This document shows, piece by piece, positions 11,797 to 22,329 of a stretch of 64,000 bases of DNA (position 1 is the first letter of the stretch; each line of letters opens with the position of its first letter). The position numbers and the translations under genes were made by a program. The stretch covers positions 14,938,807-15,002,806 of the forward strand of contig OU744453.1 in NCBI GenBank assembly GCA_916610825.1. Direction: 5' to 3'. Source of the DNA: Haliclystus octoradiatus. Its lineage: Eukaryota > Cnidaria > Staurozoa > Stauromedusae > Haliclystidae. Below the pieces are notes generated by a model. It was not told where the DNA came from and made no database searches. It saw only the letters and a list, made by a program, of their open reading frames with translations.

Positions 11797-11820
11797 GATT
11801 TACGGTTGGATCCGCCCTTG
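11797..11820. mobile_element. Possible hAT-type element end
   Basis: GGATCCGCCCTTG at about 11808-11820 matches, reversed, the CAGGGGCGGATCC-type terminus of the element at 49314. I did not find the partner end or a target duplication, so this is only a hint of a truncated copy. Confidence 0.3.
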
Positions 11821-12144
11821 GTTGTAGCCACATTTCTGAACGTCAAATATCTACTCATTTTGACAACAGAAATAAATATTTGAAATTCTTCCCAACGAAA
11901 AGTTGAAGTTTATAATGTTCAGAATATCTATATAGAATAACATATTCCGAAATTCAAATATTCAGTTATAGTTTTTTAGAAATGACACGATATGAAAGAA
12001 AACATATACACGTTTTTCTTCAAGAAGGCGTTGATTGTGAATGTATCAAAATCGCATAATGTATTATTTTCAAAAGCGAACCTATTGGCTACGGAATTAA
12101 GCAATACATGACGTAGCAAGTAAAAACATTTCATCTTTTTAAGC

Positions 12145-12960
12145 TGTTGAGGTGTTTTGGAACAGTAGCCACCATTTTGAAATAGAAATAATATCGCACT
12201 CTGTATTTTTCAAAATAATGTGGCAGTGATAGTAGAGTACTGGGCTGGGTTGTTGATACATAATGGGAAATAAATTATATATACATATAAGACATGAAGT
12301 TGGAGTTGCAACACTTTTTATTTTCCACTGGTGTGCAGTGATGTTTTGGTGGGGAAACGCGGGGGAACGGCATGCCCTCACTTTTTTCATTTGAAGTACA
12401 GTTTTATATGTTCTTGTAGTGATATATATCGATCAGCAAGTGTTTTATCTGACCATCTGGCATCATTCTTAATGGCAAGATGGAGATAACAATTTATTCA
12501 TTCATTCTCAGTTGAATTTTATTTTATACGTGAAATTGAACTTGAAACGCAATCGCCACTCCAAGCTTCACAAGTGTCCGTGTCATTTAATAAAATACTA
12601 AATTTTAATAAATTCAACTTTCTAGTTAGCAGTTGACTTCACTTTTTAACAAGGAAATAATCAAATGACCCAATAGATTATACTGAATTGGTCTCTTGAA
12701 ATGTACTACCAAGCAATAAAAAGATAATAATTAACAAACATTTTAAGAATTGCGAGGCGTTCCCCCACTATTTTTTCCCAGAAACATCACTGCTGGTGTG
12801 CCATGGCAACATTTACAATGTACAATAAGAAATCTCCTGTTCACTCAAAAAAGTTTCACCATCACTTTCGAAGAATACTTTTACATAAAATTTAAAAAAT
12901 AGTCAGCAAAAGGAAATTTTTGAAAATGTTGATTAGTTATAAAATGTAGGGAAGTTTTTT
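12145..12960. repeat. Interspersed repeat split by a hAT-type insertion
   Basis: The segments CACTCTGTATTTTTC, CATAATGGGAAA, and then, beyond the insertion, GCCATGGCAACATT and GAATACTTTTACAT are found in the same order at 43315-43620, without the insertion. This marks the repeat as the host into which 12336-12792 jumped. Confidence 0.6.
12336..12792. mobile_element. hAT-type miniature element with 8-bp target duplication
   Basis: The ends are CAGTGATGTTT and its inverse AAACATCACTG, with similarity continuing inward to a GGGGGAACG block. Identical 8-bp copies of CTGGTGTG flank the element at 12328-12335 and 12793-12800. The CAGTG terminus and 8-bp duplication are typical of the hAT superfamily. 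At 457 bp, with no coding capacity, it is non-autonomous. Confidence 0.9.
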
Positions 12961-13460
12961 CACAAATTTGCTGATTTATGTCACGACTTATAATATTCAA
13001 AATACTTTTATCCTTGATTATTTCCGATTAATATAGTTACATAAAGGGAGATGTAGGCCAAATGGAAGATCAAGCGAGCTTCAGATCTTATCGACTGTGG
13101 TTCAAATCTCCGAAGGTCAACTATTCAGGCCTTAACTTTTCCTAAAATATCAAACGGTGAAGGTCTTGCGGTGATTTTAGTAATTTTTCAGAGGAATTAG
13201 CATAATGAAGAACTTCTGTCGTAGCCTATGAAGAATTTGAATCTGTTCACAGCATCCCATAGCCAAGTTTGGGATTTCAGGCTCAGCATTTGATAATGTA
13301 TTATCATCATTGGAATGAAATTTAGAATTCCTTTTATAGAGTTCCTATAAGCCAATCAGATGTGGTTTTAATCATTTTCTTGTGTTGGAAATAATTTCAA
13401 TAAACTTTGATTACATGAGATGTTTAAATACATTTTCGTTTTGAAAAATTCATTGGTTAG

Positions 13461-13628
13461 TGTATAGTATTCTTATATAATTAGACATAAATTAGACTTG
13501 TCACTATTATTCTATTACCAGACCTCTTACACCTAAACCACTAGACACACTAAAATTGCTGACTAACAACACGTGTCTCGTGGCTTTATCTTCTACTTAC
13601 CTCGTGAGTATAACATAAGAACATTACA
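13461..13628 (+). repeat. 5' LTR of the TRIM-like element
   Basis: It starts TGTATAGTATTC, with a 2-bp TA insertion compared with the other copy, and ends ACATTACA. Confidence 0.88.
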
Positions 13629-13646
13629 TGGCGCAGTTTATTGGTT
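13629..13646 (+). promoter_or_regulatory. Primer binding site of the TRIM-like element
   Basis: TGGCGCAGTTTATTGG begins directly after the LTR with TGG, the usual complement of a tRNA CCA end. The priming tRNA was not identified. Confidence 0.7.
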
Positions 13647-13759
13647 ATTAATCATCAATATTGTAAAAAATCAAAGTCATGTTAGACCATAAACATCAAG
13701 TATTCGAGGAAAAGTCAAGTTTAATCAAAATCATCAGAGTCACTAATTTGAAATTCGAA

Positions 13760-14060
13760 CACAACTATACTTCCATCGCCTCGGAAGTCACAAGCACACT
13801 ACCACTACTCTCAGCTAGTCGGCATAGTCCACAACGACTCAATATGCTTAGACCCACACAACTATACCTTTATAGCCTCACAAAAGTAACAAGCACACTT
13901 CAACTACAATCAGCTAGTCGGCATAGTTCACAACGACTCAATCTGCTTAGACCCACACAACTATACCTTTATAGCCTCACAAAAGTAGCAAGCACACTTC
14001 AACTACAATCAACTAGTCAGCATAGTTCACAACGACTAAATCTGCTTACTTCACTTTCAC
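13760..14060 (+). repeat. Three tandem units of about 99 bp inside the TRIM-like element
   Basis: Units with ACCCACACAACTATAC at 13852 and 13951 (period 99) recur, the first unit being diverged. Because 99 is a multiple of three, the array stays open and gives a 137-residue repetitive frame (13679-14092) with SASRHSxQRLNxLRPTQLYLY repeats. I see no known domain and doubt that it is a protein. Confidence 0.8.
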
Positions 14061-14694
14061 CTACCTTCATCAGTATAAGGACACTACAATAAATACTCAA
14101 GAATCAACTATAAAAATCATCCACAAACGTTGGTTATGTTACATTTATGAATGAACAAAATTTTATTAGTACAGTGCTTACCACAAGTCTACAATCAAAG
14201 CTAGCTGGTTTGTTATCATCTTACTAATATTTTACATTATTTACAATCTTGATCAAGTTTGGTTTGCCACCCTACTGCTACCGCTGTTATTCATAAGTCA
14301 CTAGCATTGTAATATTCAGCATTCCAATACTACAAACTCTGGTTATAGTTCAAATACTTTAAAAAGAAAAAAAATCATTATCGAGTAACTTGACTTTCAT
14401 CTAGTCGTCACTATTTCACCTCAACGTATATTCAATGTAGTACTCCACTTCCACTAACTCAAGTTAACGAACTGTAATATTAACCTCAACTCAAGTCAGT
14501 GTCATATCAACATCAATATAAATCAAGTGGTATTCCAATATTCAAGTCAAGTCAGTATGATAAACTCTTCAGCAAGATTACACATGTATTACATCCATTG
14601 CTACTAGTGAAACAAACTATATAACATTACAATAACATTATATATACTACTGTAACAATGTATATTTGTAATCAATTCTTCCTCTCTTTCCCTC

Positions 14695-14712
14695 GGGGGG
14701 GGGAAGGGGAGA
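14695..14712 (+). promoter_or_regulatory. Polypurine tract of the TRIM-like element
   Basis: A run of G and A only ends exactly at the 3' LTR. It is the expected primer site for plus-strand DNA synthesis. Confidence 0.85.
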
Positions 14713-14880
14713 TGTAGTATTCTTATATAATTAGACATAAATTAAACTTGTCACTATTACTCTATTACCAGACTTCTTATACACTTAAATCACTAGACAC
14801 ACTAAGATTTTCTGACTAACAACACGTGTCTCGTGGCTCTTTCTTCTACTTACCTCGTATTATAACATAAGAAAATTACA
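14713..14880 (+). repeat. 3' LTR of the TRIM-like element
   Basis: It starts TGTAGTATTC after the purine tract and ends AAATTACA, followed by the GTCAG flank and resumed arm sequence. Confidence 0.88.
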
Positions 14881-15329
14881 GTCAGGTCGTATCATAGTGG
14901 ACAAATCTACATTGCGTAACGTTTGTGTGGATGATTTTGGTTCGATTCCTGGTTTTTCGCTTGATAGTACGTACATTTATAAATTGTTATTAAGTTTGCA
15001 ATTTATCGGGCAATCATTATTGCTCATCCTCCAACATCCTGTTTAACATGTATTTCTCAAACCATTTATGTTCAATTTAAGCAAAAACGTGTCACGGAAT
15101 GTGGATCTACATCATGACTTCGTTGTTAAAACATTGTTTATTTTGGCAAATCAACGAGCTGTCTACTTAATTTGAATTACTCCTTTTTATGTAGTAAAGT
15201 CCTCTTGTCATCCTGTTTCTTGTTCTGAGTTTCATTAACGTTAACTGCTCGAAGTAAGAAAAATCTTTCCTCTTATATCCATCTAACTTAATAAATCATG
15301 TCCGCCCTCTTTTCAAATATGTCGTCTCT

Positions 15330-15776
15330 TCCACTAAACTTAAAATGAAGTCATGAAGAAGCCACTGCACTGAAAGCGTTCGACACATTTCGATCGGAAT
15401 GGGTCGAAAAGGATAACAAAGACGTTCGATAATGGCCATCTAACACGATGATCATAATTTATCATAATTTATAATTCATGAAGCATCATCATCATGATCA
15501 GGTGTTATTAATAAACGGAAGGGTTTCCGCAAAGGTGTTAATCGTCATTAGACACCATTTCCCGCCATTTATCCATGATTGCTTTGGTCTACCACTGTTT
15601 TTTTACAATGGCGAAGGGCATTTGCGAAGTATTGTCTAGATTGTCTAGATTGTCATCAAACAGGATGCGACAAATAAAATACACGATCCAACACGTCATA
15701 CAAAATCGGTTAAACGACAAGGTTTCGAAGGAATTCAACATCCGGCAAATGCCTCCGTCGTCGCTTAACATGATCA
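15330..15776 (-). repeat. Deleted copy of a terminal-inverted-repeat element (minus arm)
   Basis: This is the inverted counterpart of 6989-7420, next to the 3' end of the minus-strand CTLD gene. Its edge reads CGTCGCTTAACATGATCA. It shows the junction uninterrupted, without the gypsy-type element found in the plus arm. Confidence 0.6.
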
Positions 15777-16526
15777 GTGATTAGCACAATATTTGACTTA
15801 CCATTTCAATAATTGCATACTGGAATCGATTTCCGACTTGTACTTGGTAGTACGCAAATTTCAGTCTGATATAGATAATTATCGTATATCAATACATCTT
15901 TGTTAGGACTTGAACAGCATCGCTGAAATAAATATTATGTTTGAAAATAAACAGAGGGAAGTTTACAATGTTTGATTAGATGCGTGAGCAATTCATGCAA
16001 GCACATTAATCCATACATGCGTGTTAAAGTAGCTTCCAGTTTGTGAAATTGTCACACGACAGATTTAATGGGAAGTGTTTCCTATAAGAAATATATATAC
16101 CTTATTCTAGATCAATTTTACTGATCTTTTCCATGTGAAACCCATTGTTGAAAATAGGATCAATAGCGGGAATTATGGCGTAATAGCTTAATTAGCAATT
16201 TATTTAAAGCATTCTACTTTACTTACAGTGCTAACAATGCAGTCGTACCAAAAAAATCTCGAGTTGTGAATCTGATTTCACCAATGTAGCTTAAAATATC
16301 ACTTGGAATGCTATCGATGTTGATTTTTGCCAATGTTTGCCCCTTTTCTGCGCATGCTGCTTCGGCATCTGGAAATGTCACTATATACAAATTAAAATGA
16401 TAAATACATTATAATAGCAAGCTGTATTAAGACTTCATGTATATGACCCTCTATGCCAGCGTTATATTTTAAGATGATTCCCTAAACTTCAGCGATGCTG
16501 ATTCTGGTTTTTGGTAAAGTCTGCCG

Positions 16527-17519
16527 TCAGGCTTCTCTCATATCGCAAAAATATGTCTCTCCTGATCGATCTATATGAATATCTATCGTTATGAATTTTG
16601 CAGCAGACTAGTACTTGTTTCTGTCCATTAGCCGTCGTCAGTACTGCTCAGTGAACAAGGGACTGACCTAGCATGCTATAACTAAGTCAAGATGAGTTAG
16701 TCAATGTGGTGATTATATTCACCACATGAAAAGACATCTGTTTCATACCAGAGTGCTCAAACTACCGAAGTAGTGGGTAATGGATATCGCAAATAGTATA
16801 GACATATCCCAAGTTGATAGTGCTCAAAATTGCGTGAAGACATACAGTATGAATATATCTATATATTACGAAATGAATATGAATATCTATAGTATATAGT
16901 AGTAATGTAGACGGTGTCGCCCTACCGAAGGCATCCGTACCACCCCTCTATTTCTAGATGAGTGGCATTTTTCGCTGAGAGCAATGATTTTAAACGCTCT
17001 TATATCTCTCTTATCTATAGTAAACGCTCTCTTATCGGTAGTATACGCATATCATATGTATGTTTGTGTCCAATTTTCGACTGTTTTTCTTGCAATATAT
17101 CACTAAAATCGTTGTATTCAGTGTTTTGTCTCCAGATGCACGTGTTAGCTAGCTATTTTTTTCGACAAAGTTATTTTATCGAGTTATATCTTGATTTACC
17201 TCTTAATTTATTCCCACTTTGAACTTGAATCAATCCACCAAATTTAGGTATGTTTTTATTGTGTTATTTGAGTAAATAATATATAATCATTTTGTTTGTT
17301 TAGTTTTATAATGATTTTGTATTTGTTTGTTATAGACAACTGATTAAACACTCTGTTTATTGATAATTGATGATTATTTGTGTGTTTAATTGACCGTTCT
17401 AATATGATTTGAATCAAGAAAGAACGAACAATTTTGTCTAAATTTACAATAACTGCTTGATTACATCGAAATTACATCGGACTTTGATTACTGAAGAAAA
17501 TAATGATCGAGATTATTGA
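16527..17519. other. Start of the nested-insertion block
   Basis: At about 16527 the match to the plus arm stops (plus position about 2420). The following 1 kb is AT-rich, with ATATCTATA-type runs at 16850-16900, and has no gene I can support. It may hold the damaged 5' end of the BEL/Pao element that follows. Confidence 0.4.
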
Positions 17520-18760
17520 TCTCACAAGGAAACGAAAACGACAAAAAACGAAATTGATCGAGCATGTGATGAATTCTGTATCAATCTAGAAGCCAATTCT
17601 GATCTAGATCTGCTATCTGAAGCATTTTATAAAGTAAAAGAACGCTACGAAGAATTTGTAGAACTTAACGAAAATATATCTGATCTTCATTTTGAAACAG
17701 ATGAAAATATTGTCCTTCTTAAAGGATAACATACTTCCAAGATGAAAACACTGTCTTGTGACATTTAGTAAAATAAAATATGAGAAGAAAAAGATGAATG
17801 AATCGGATATAGTCCAAACAGCAATTTTGCAAAAAGCTAGTATCTCGGCTAGACCTATAAGAACTTATCAACAGTAAATCTCATGATGCTACAGCTAATG
17901 TTCTAAGATTGTTGATAAAATGTCTGATCGAAACCCGATAGGTATTAAATTAACTGGCCTTAATATCCCATAATGGGATGGAGATCATAAGGAGTTTTTT
18001 GGTTGGAAAAAATCGTTTGTCAATCATATGACTGAAGGAAGGGAGACGTCTGACCAAAGTCAGATTACATGCTAGATGTGATTCCAAAAGAATATAAACC
18101 AACAGTAAGAAGTTGTTCAACTATTGAAGAAGTCTGGAAAGAATTTGAGCACATAATAAAAATTGAAAATGTGAAAGATCTAGTGTATAATGACCTAAAG
18201 CGGATGAAGTATCTCAAGTCAAATGACGCTAGTAGTATAAGAAGTTTTGTATCAGATATAAGACTATTTCAAAAAAGAATGAGTGACCTAGATACCATGT
18301 TCAATATTGAATCAACATTTATAATTAGGGACATTTGTTTCAAAATCAATAGTGAAATGCTTCTTAAATATAAAGAATATATCAGACTGAAAAACGAAGA
18401 GAGGTGCTTCGTACGACGAACCTTTCAAAGACAGAAATGCTGTCATCCACGCTTATGCTTCCAATCGAACATGACAAGTGCAGCCTGGGTTGTTCCGAAA
18501 ACCATGATCTGTTTGACTGTAAAATCTTCCATGATAGATCGGTCGATGAAAGATTTGAGCACCTGAGAAACAAGGGTATATGCTGGTTATGTCTAGAAAA
18601 GGGCTACTTGGGTACAGATTGTTTGTCTTGAAAGAAATGTGAAATGTGCCATAGACGTCATCATATATTGTTACATCGTACAAATGTCTCCTGAAATTCT
18701 CCACTGACAAATGCTCTACTGCATACTTCTTCTGCATTTCAATCACCCGATGGATCTACT
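17520..18760 (+). pseudogene. BEL/Pao-type gag remnant
   Basis: A first frame (17520-17729) gives an acidic helical gag N-terminus (FYKVKERYEEFVELNE). A second (18069-18420 or so) gives the core (STIEEVWKEFEHII, then KSNDASSIRSFVSDIRLF). A third, shifted frame (18404-18631) holds the zinc-binding part CSLGCSENHDLFDCKIF, followed by GICWLCLEKGYLGTDC. Past a stop comes CEMCHRRHHILLH. This Cys/His layout is characteristic of BEL/Pao gag. At least two frame changes and several stops make it inactive. No protease, reverse transcriptase or LTRs of this element were found. Confidence 0.75.
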
Positions 18761-19537
18761 TCTAGTCAGAGACGCTTGCTTGCAACATTGGAAATTCATG
18801 TACTAGACTCTGATGATAGAATGCAAAAGGATTGACCAACTTTTTCTTTTTTTAACATAACACAATTGTTTATATATGTACAAGTTTCACAGTCATTTGA
18901 TTTATTTACTTTTATAGCTATATCATATTAGAACATATCAAGGATCTGCTACGATTTATTCTTGCAATTTGATTGGTTAACGCCAATAACGCCATTTCAC
19001 CATAGCCGAGCTTGACCCCGTCGATTTCAAGAAATTTATGAAAATACCAAACAACCGATAATTATTTAAATATGGCATTATAAACAGCAAGCAGCAAGTA
19101 ATTAAAAGTAAAAAGCAAATACAGCGAATATGTGCAGAGTTATATACAATCTCATTTTCTAAGTTGTTCTAAAGAAATCAAATGGCTTGCAGAAGAAATA
19201 TCTGAGCCAGTAAACAAACATGTTTAAAGTGTATAGAAATATTTTGCACAAATTAACAATTCAAAAACAATTTGCATAACTTTTACTTTATTGATAATTG
19301 TGAAAACATAACATAACATAACTTCATTTCATTTATACATCGCCATGTATTTTAATGGCCAATTTTTGCTAGTTCCTAGATATATGTAAAAACTAAATTC
19401 CTAGCATAGAAAAGAAAGCTTTTGATAAACTACCGAAACCAAAACATATAGGCTAAACAGAATTAAACGCTAAAATTTCAAATAATTAAACCATTTCTCC
19501 AATGAAAGTTAGCAGCATTCTAAAGAGTTATCATCAA

Positions 19538-21288
19538 TAGGGCTCTTTCACTGACTTATAAATAGATTCGCGCAAAGCCTTATGGGATAGCACAACGTAC
19601 AACACTTCGATATCATTTCTGAGTTAGCTGCGTTTTGACCGCGTTTGTTGATGTTTATTGCCCAAGTTAAAAACTAATTTACTCGATATGCAATCCACAG
19701 AACGTGATAAACCAAAAACGAAAGGAACCACGAAGCATTACTGTTGGGGTACCTGTAAATCAGATTCCTGAAATCCGGAGAAATAAGCCGTATGAACGTT
19801 TTGTATTCGCTTCCCAAATCTTGGCAAAAGTGTGAATTGGTAGAAAACAACAAAACAATAACAACAACTAAATCTAAAAATGTATACCAGTTTTACTAGA
19901 AATAAAATAAGGACTTGTAGCAAGTAAGACAGATGAACACGAATATTCAAAACTACCAAGAAGACACGTAGAATTTCCTTTCAATTATTTTATAAATAGT
20001 ATTTTAACTACAAATGAGTATTAGCAACATATCATTCGGTCGGCTTATAGTCGATATTCTCGTCGCTATCAAATGACAACTTTTAAACATAATACATTTC
20101 AATTTATAATGATGAAATATATAACCAGTAAATACAGTCGATTATCTCTTAATAAATAGTTATATATTGTAAATCAATTATAAACAGACCTAAGTAAATA
20201 GCAATCATCGTAACCACATAATAATCTGAAATACACCATAGTGACATCTTGAGGCTACATAGTTGATCTCTCCTGAAAATTGATAATTTGAAACACTAAA
20301 TAACACTAACTGAGAATAATACACATGAAAATAGCCCCGGAATGTCCTAATAGGGATGACAAGAGTGGATAAACACTGATGATAAATAGGATAGGTAGCC
20401 TACGTTACTACGTAGTTCTGATGTAGCCTAAACAACATCTGCGTATTTGCAATACAAGAGGATGAACACCGATCCACTTGCCTTAATTAAAACAATATTC
20501 ACTTTTAACGAAAATTCTTTTTCCATGGAATTTATGTTAAACATAAGCCCTCAAAAGTAATTTGCTAGTTCGATATAACAATATCATAAATGTTTCAACA
20601 AAACGACGTGCTACATAATGTATGCTGTAGTCCTACCTTTCTTCAAGGGTTTTGCTGGTAACATGTAGTATATGGATCCTCACACACATCTTCTTCTTCT
20701 TCACTGTTGTTATATTGATAAAACGATGACTCCACAATGTAATGATAAATATGACCATAATTAAAGCAAGAATAGCAAGAAGCCAAGTCTCTTGACAGAA
20801 ATTCACGCCAGTCTGTTGTTGGTATTTGCAACAGACCAACACTAAAACTATCACAAGATAATGCTGAAGTTGAAAGGGAAATATATTTAAAGCCATACTA
20901 AATATCCACTATCAATCTTTGGGTCAACTGCTTTTGCAACAGATAAACATGCCTTCGACCCTTCGACACAACAGAAAAGATTTCAATCCAGTTGTTTTCA
21001 CCATGACATTTTTGAAGCCAACGTTTTACTTGAACAAATCAACAATTTGAAGGAATATGAGGTAAAACAGCACCAGGCACCTTTACTCCATCTAGAACAA
21101 TCATAGGATGGTCAAGATTCATAGTGAATCTGATAGCAGCAAGTAAAACAGCTAAAATAAATGATGTTGTGAGATAAAATTCAGCCGCGGCTCAACAAAT
21201 TCGACAACGCAATAAAATGCAATGTACGTTGAGGTATCCCACAATGCTTTTCGCGAAAAATGTGTGACGTAGGCGTGAAAGAGCCCTA
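19538..21288. mobile_element. Terminal-inverted-repeat DNA element with THAP-like remnant
   Basis: The two ends match in inverse orientation over about 52 bp: TAGGGCTCTTTCAC at the left and GTGAAAGAGCCCTA at the right, with CGCG and TGGGATA blocks shared further in. Inside, the plus strand at 19688-19860 reads HYCWGTCKSD, then, with stops and shifts, NPEK, FPNLGKSVNW and KTT. That is the C-x4-C start and downstream pattern of a THAP-type zinc finger used by P-like and Kolobok-like transposases. An acidic frame on the minus strand (20643-20831) is unassigned. The target duplication is unclear; TCA or TCAA occurs at both flanks. Confidence 0.6.
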
Positions 21289-22329
21289 TTCAATAATCTT
21301 CTCTTTCAAATAGGCAATTAGCAAACATTTAGTCAATAAATCTTTCGTTGTTTCATTTCTTTCTTCGCGTCACGGCTTTTTACGAAATTCTTCAAATTAT
21401 AGGTAAGAAACATTTTCTTTCCTTTTCAAGTTTTCCACAATGAATAACACACATAAAAAATAGAAAATATTGTTCAAAGATAACAATCCATGACTATGTA
21501 TATGTAAGAAAACGATGTTAAGCATCCATTCTTTTAATTTCAAGAAGAGAAATATAAATTTCTCGATATCAATTTTTCCTCGCTGCTTTTAGTTGATTTC
21601 AAAAAGCAAGTGTACAGCTCTCGACTCAGCTTTCTTCCTGTGACGTCACGAAAATAGGAGAATTACATACTTGATCATGGGTTGTAAAGTCAGAAAATGA
21701 TTTGAAAAAACGTATAAAACATTCACAAATCGGGGTTGGCTATGTTCTAAACCAAATAGTTCATACTCGAGACACTTCAGGAAAAAACTCGAAGGCGAAA
21801 ATTACTCGCCGAGGCGGCTCGTAATTTTCTGATGCCTTCTCGTTTTCTCCTTACGTGCCTCTCGTGGTGCAATCAGAGCATAGTTCACGGAAAGTATGAA
21901 ATATTTGTTTAATAGTTTATGGAATTACTTGGTATTTACATCATTAATTAAGCAGCGATGTTACCATTTGAATCAAAATCTCAATGTTTGGTATGTCTAC
22001 TGAGACTGTTGATTTGATAGATCTTGAAACACGAATGCAGAGCACAGCAGAACGGGTGAGATGGAAAGATATTTTACCCCTCAGCCACTGCAGAAGAATG
22101 CCATGATCAATACCTTTTTTTCTTTTATTTTTCCTGAAAATTCAGACACAAACAACTCAGTATCTCAGCTGAAGCCTCCGTAGGGGGGTGAAGATGAGGG
22201 GGCTGAATGAGCCATGCTCCATCTCGATTACTCGTTGATTGTAATTGCATTTTTTTTTATTTACGTTTGCAGTGAATGCTGTTTGAACTTTCTGGTTCAG
22301 GTGACCCTTTTCGAAAGGATTAAAAACCC
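21289..22329. other. Intergenic, no gene seen
   Basis: AT-rich. Contains the second copy of the repeat piece at 1270-1345 (about 21700-21770). No supportable coding frame. Confidence 0.5.

Larger units (their letters stand above)
13461..14880 (+). mobile_element. Small non-autonomous LTR retrotransposon (TRIM-like)
   Basis: Two direct repeats of 168 bp (13461-13628 and 14713-14880) begin with TGTA and end with ATTACA. A primer-binding-site-like TGGCGCAGTTTATTGG follows the left repeat at once, and an 18-nt all-purine tract (14695-14712) abuts the right one. The 5-bp flanks are GTTAG (13456-13460) and GTCAG (14881-14885). The 1.08 kb interior has no gag or pol motifs, only a 99-bp tandem array. 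Such elements move with proteins from autonomous relatives. By eye the LTRs differ at about 14 positions, including a TA duplication near the left start. The plus arm carries the intact empty site near 7855. Confidence 0.9.

Noticed and set aside
13679..14092. 137-residue repetitive frame in the TRIM-like element as a protein
   Set aside because: It is kept open by a 99-bp array divisible by three. No known motif is present and it lies inside a non-coding LTR element.
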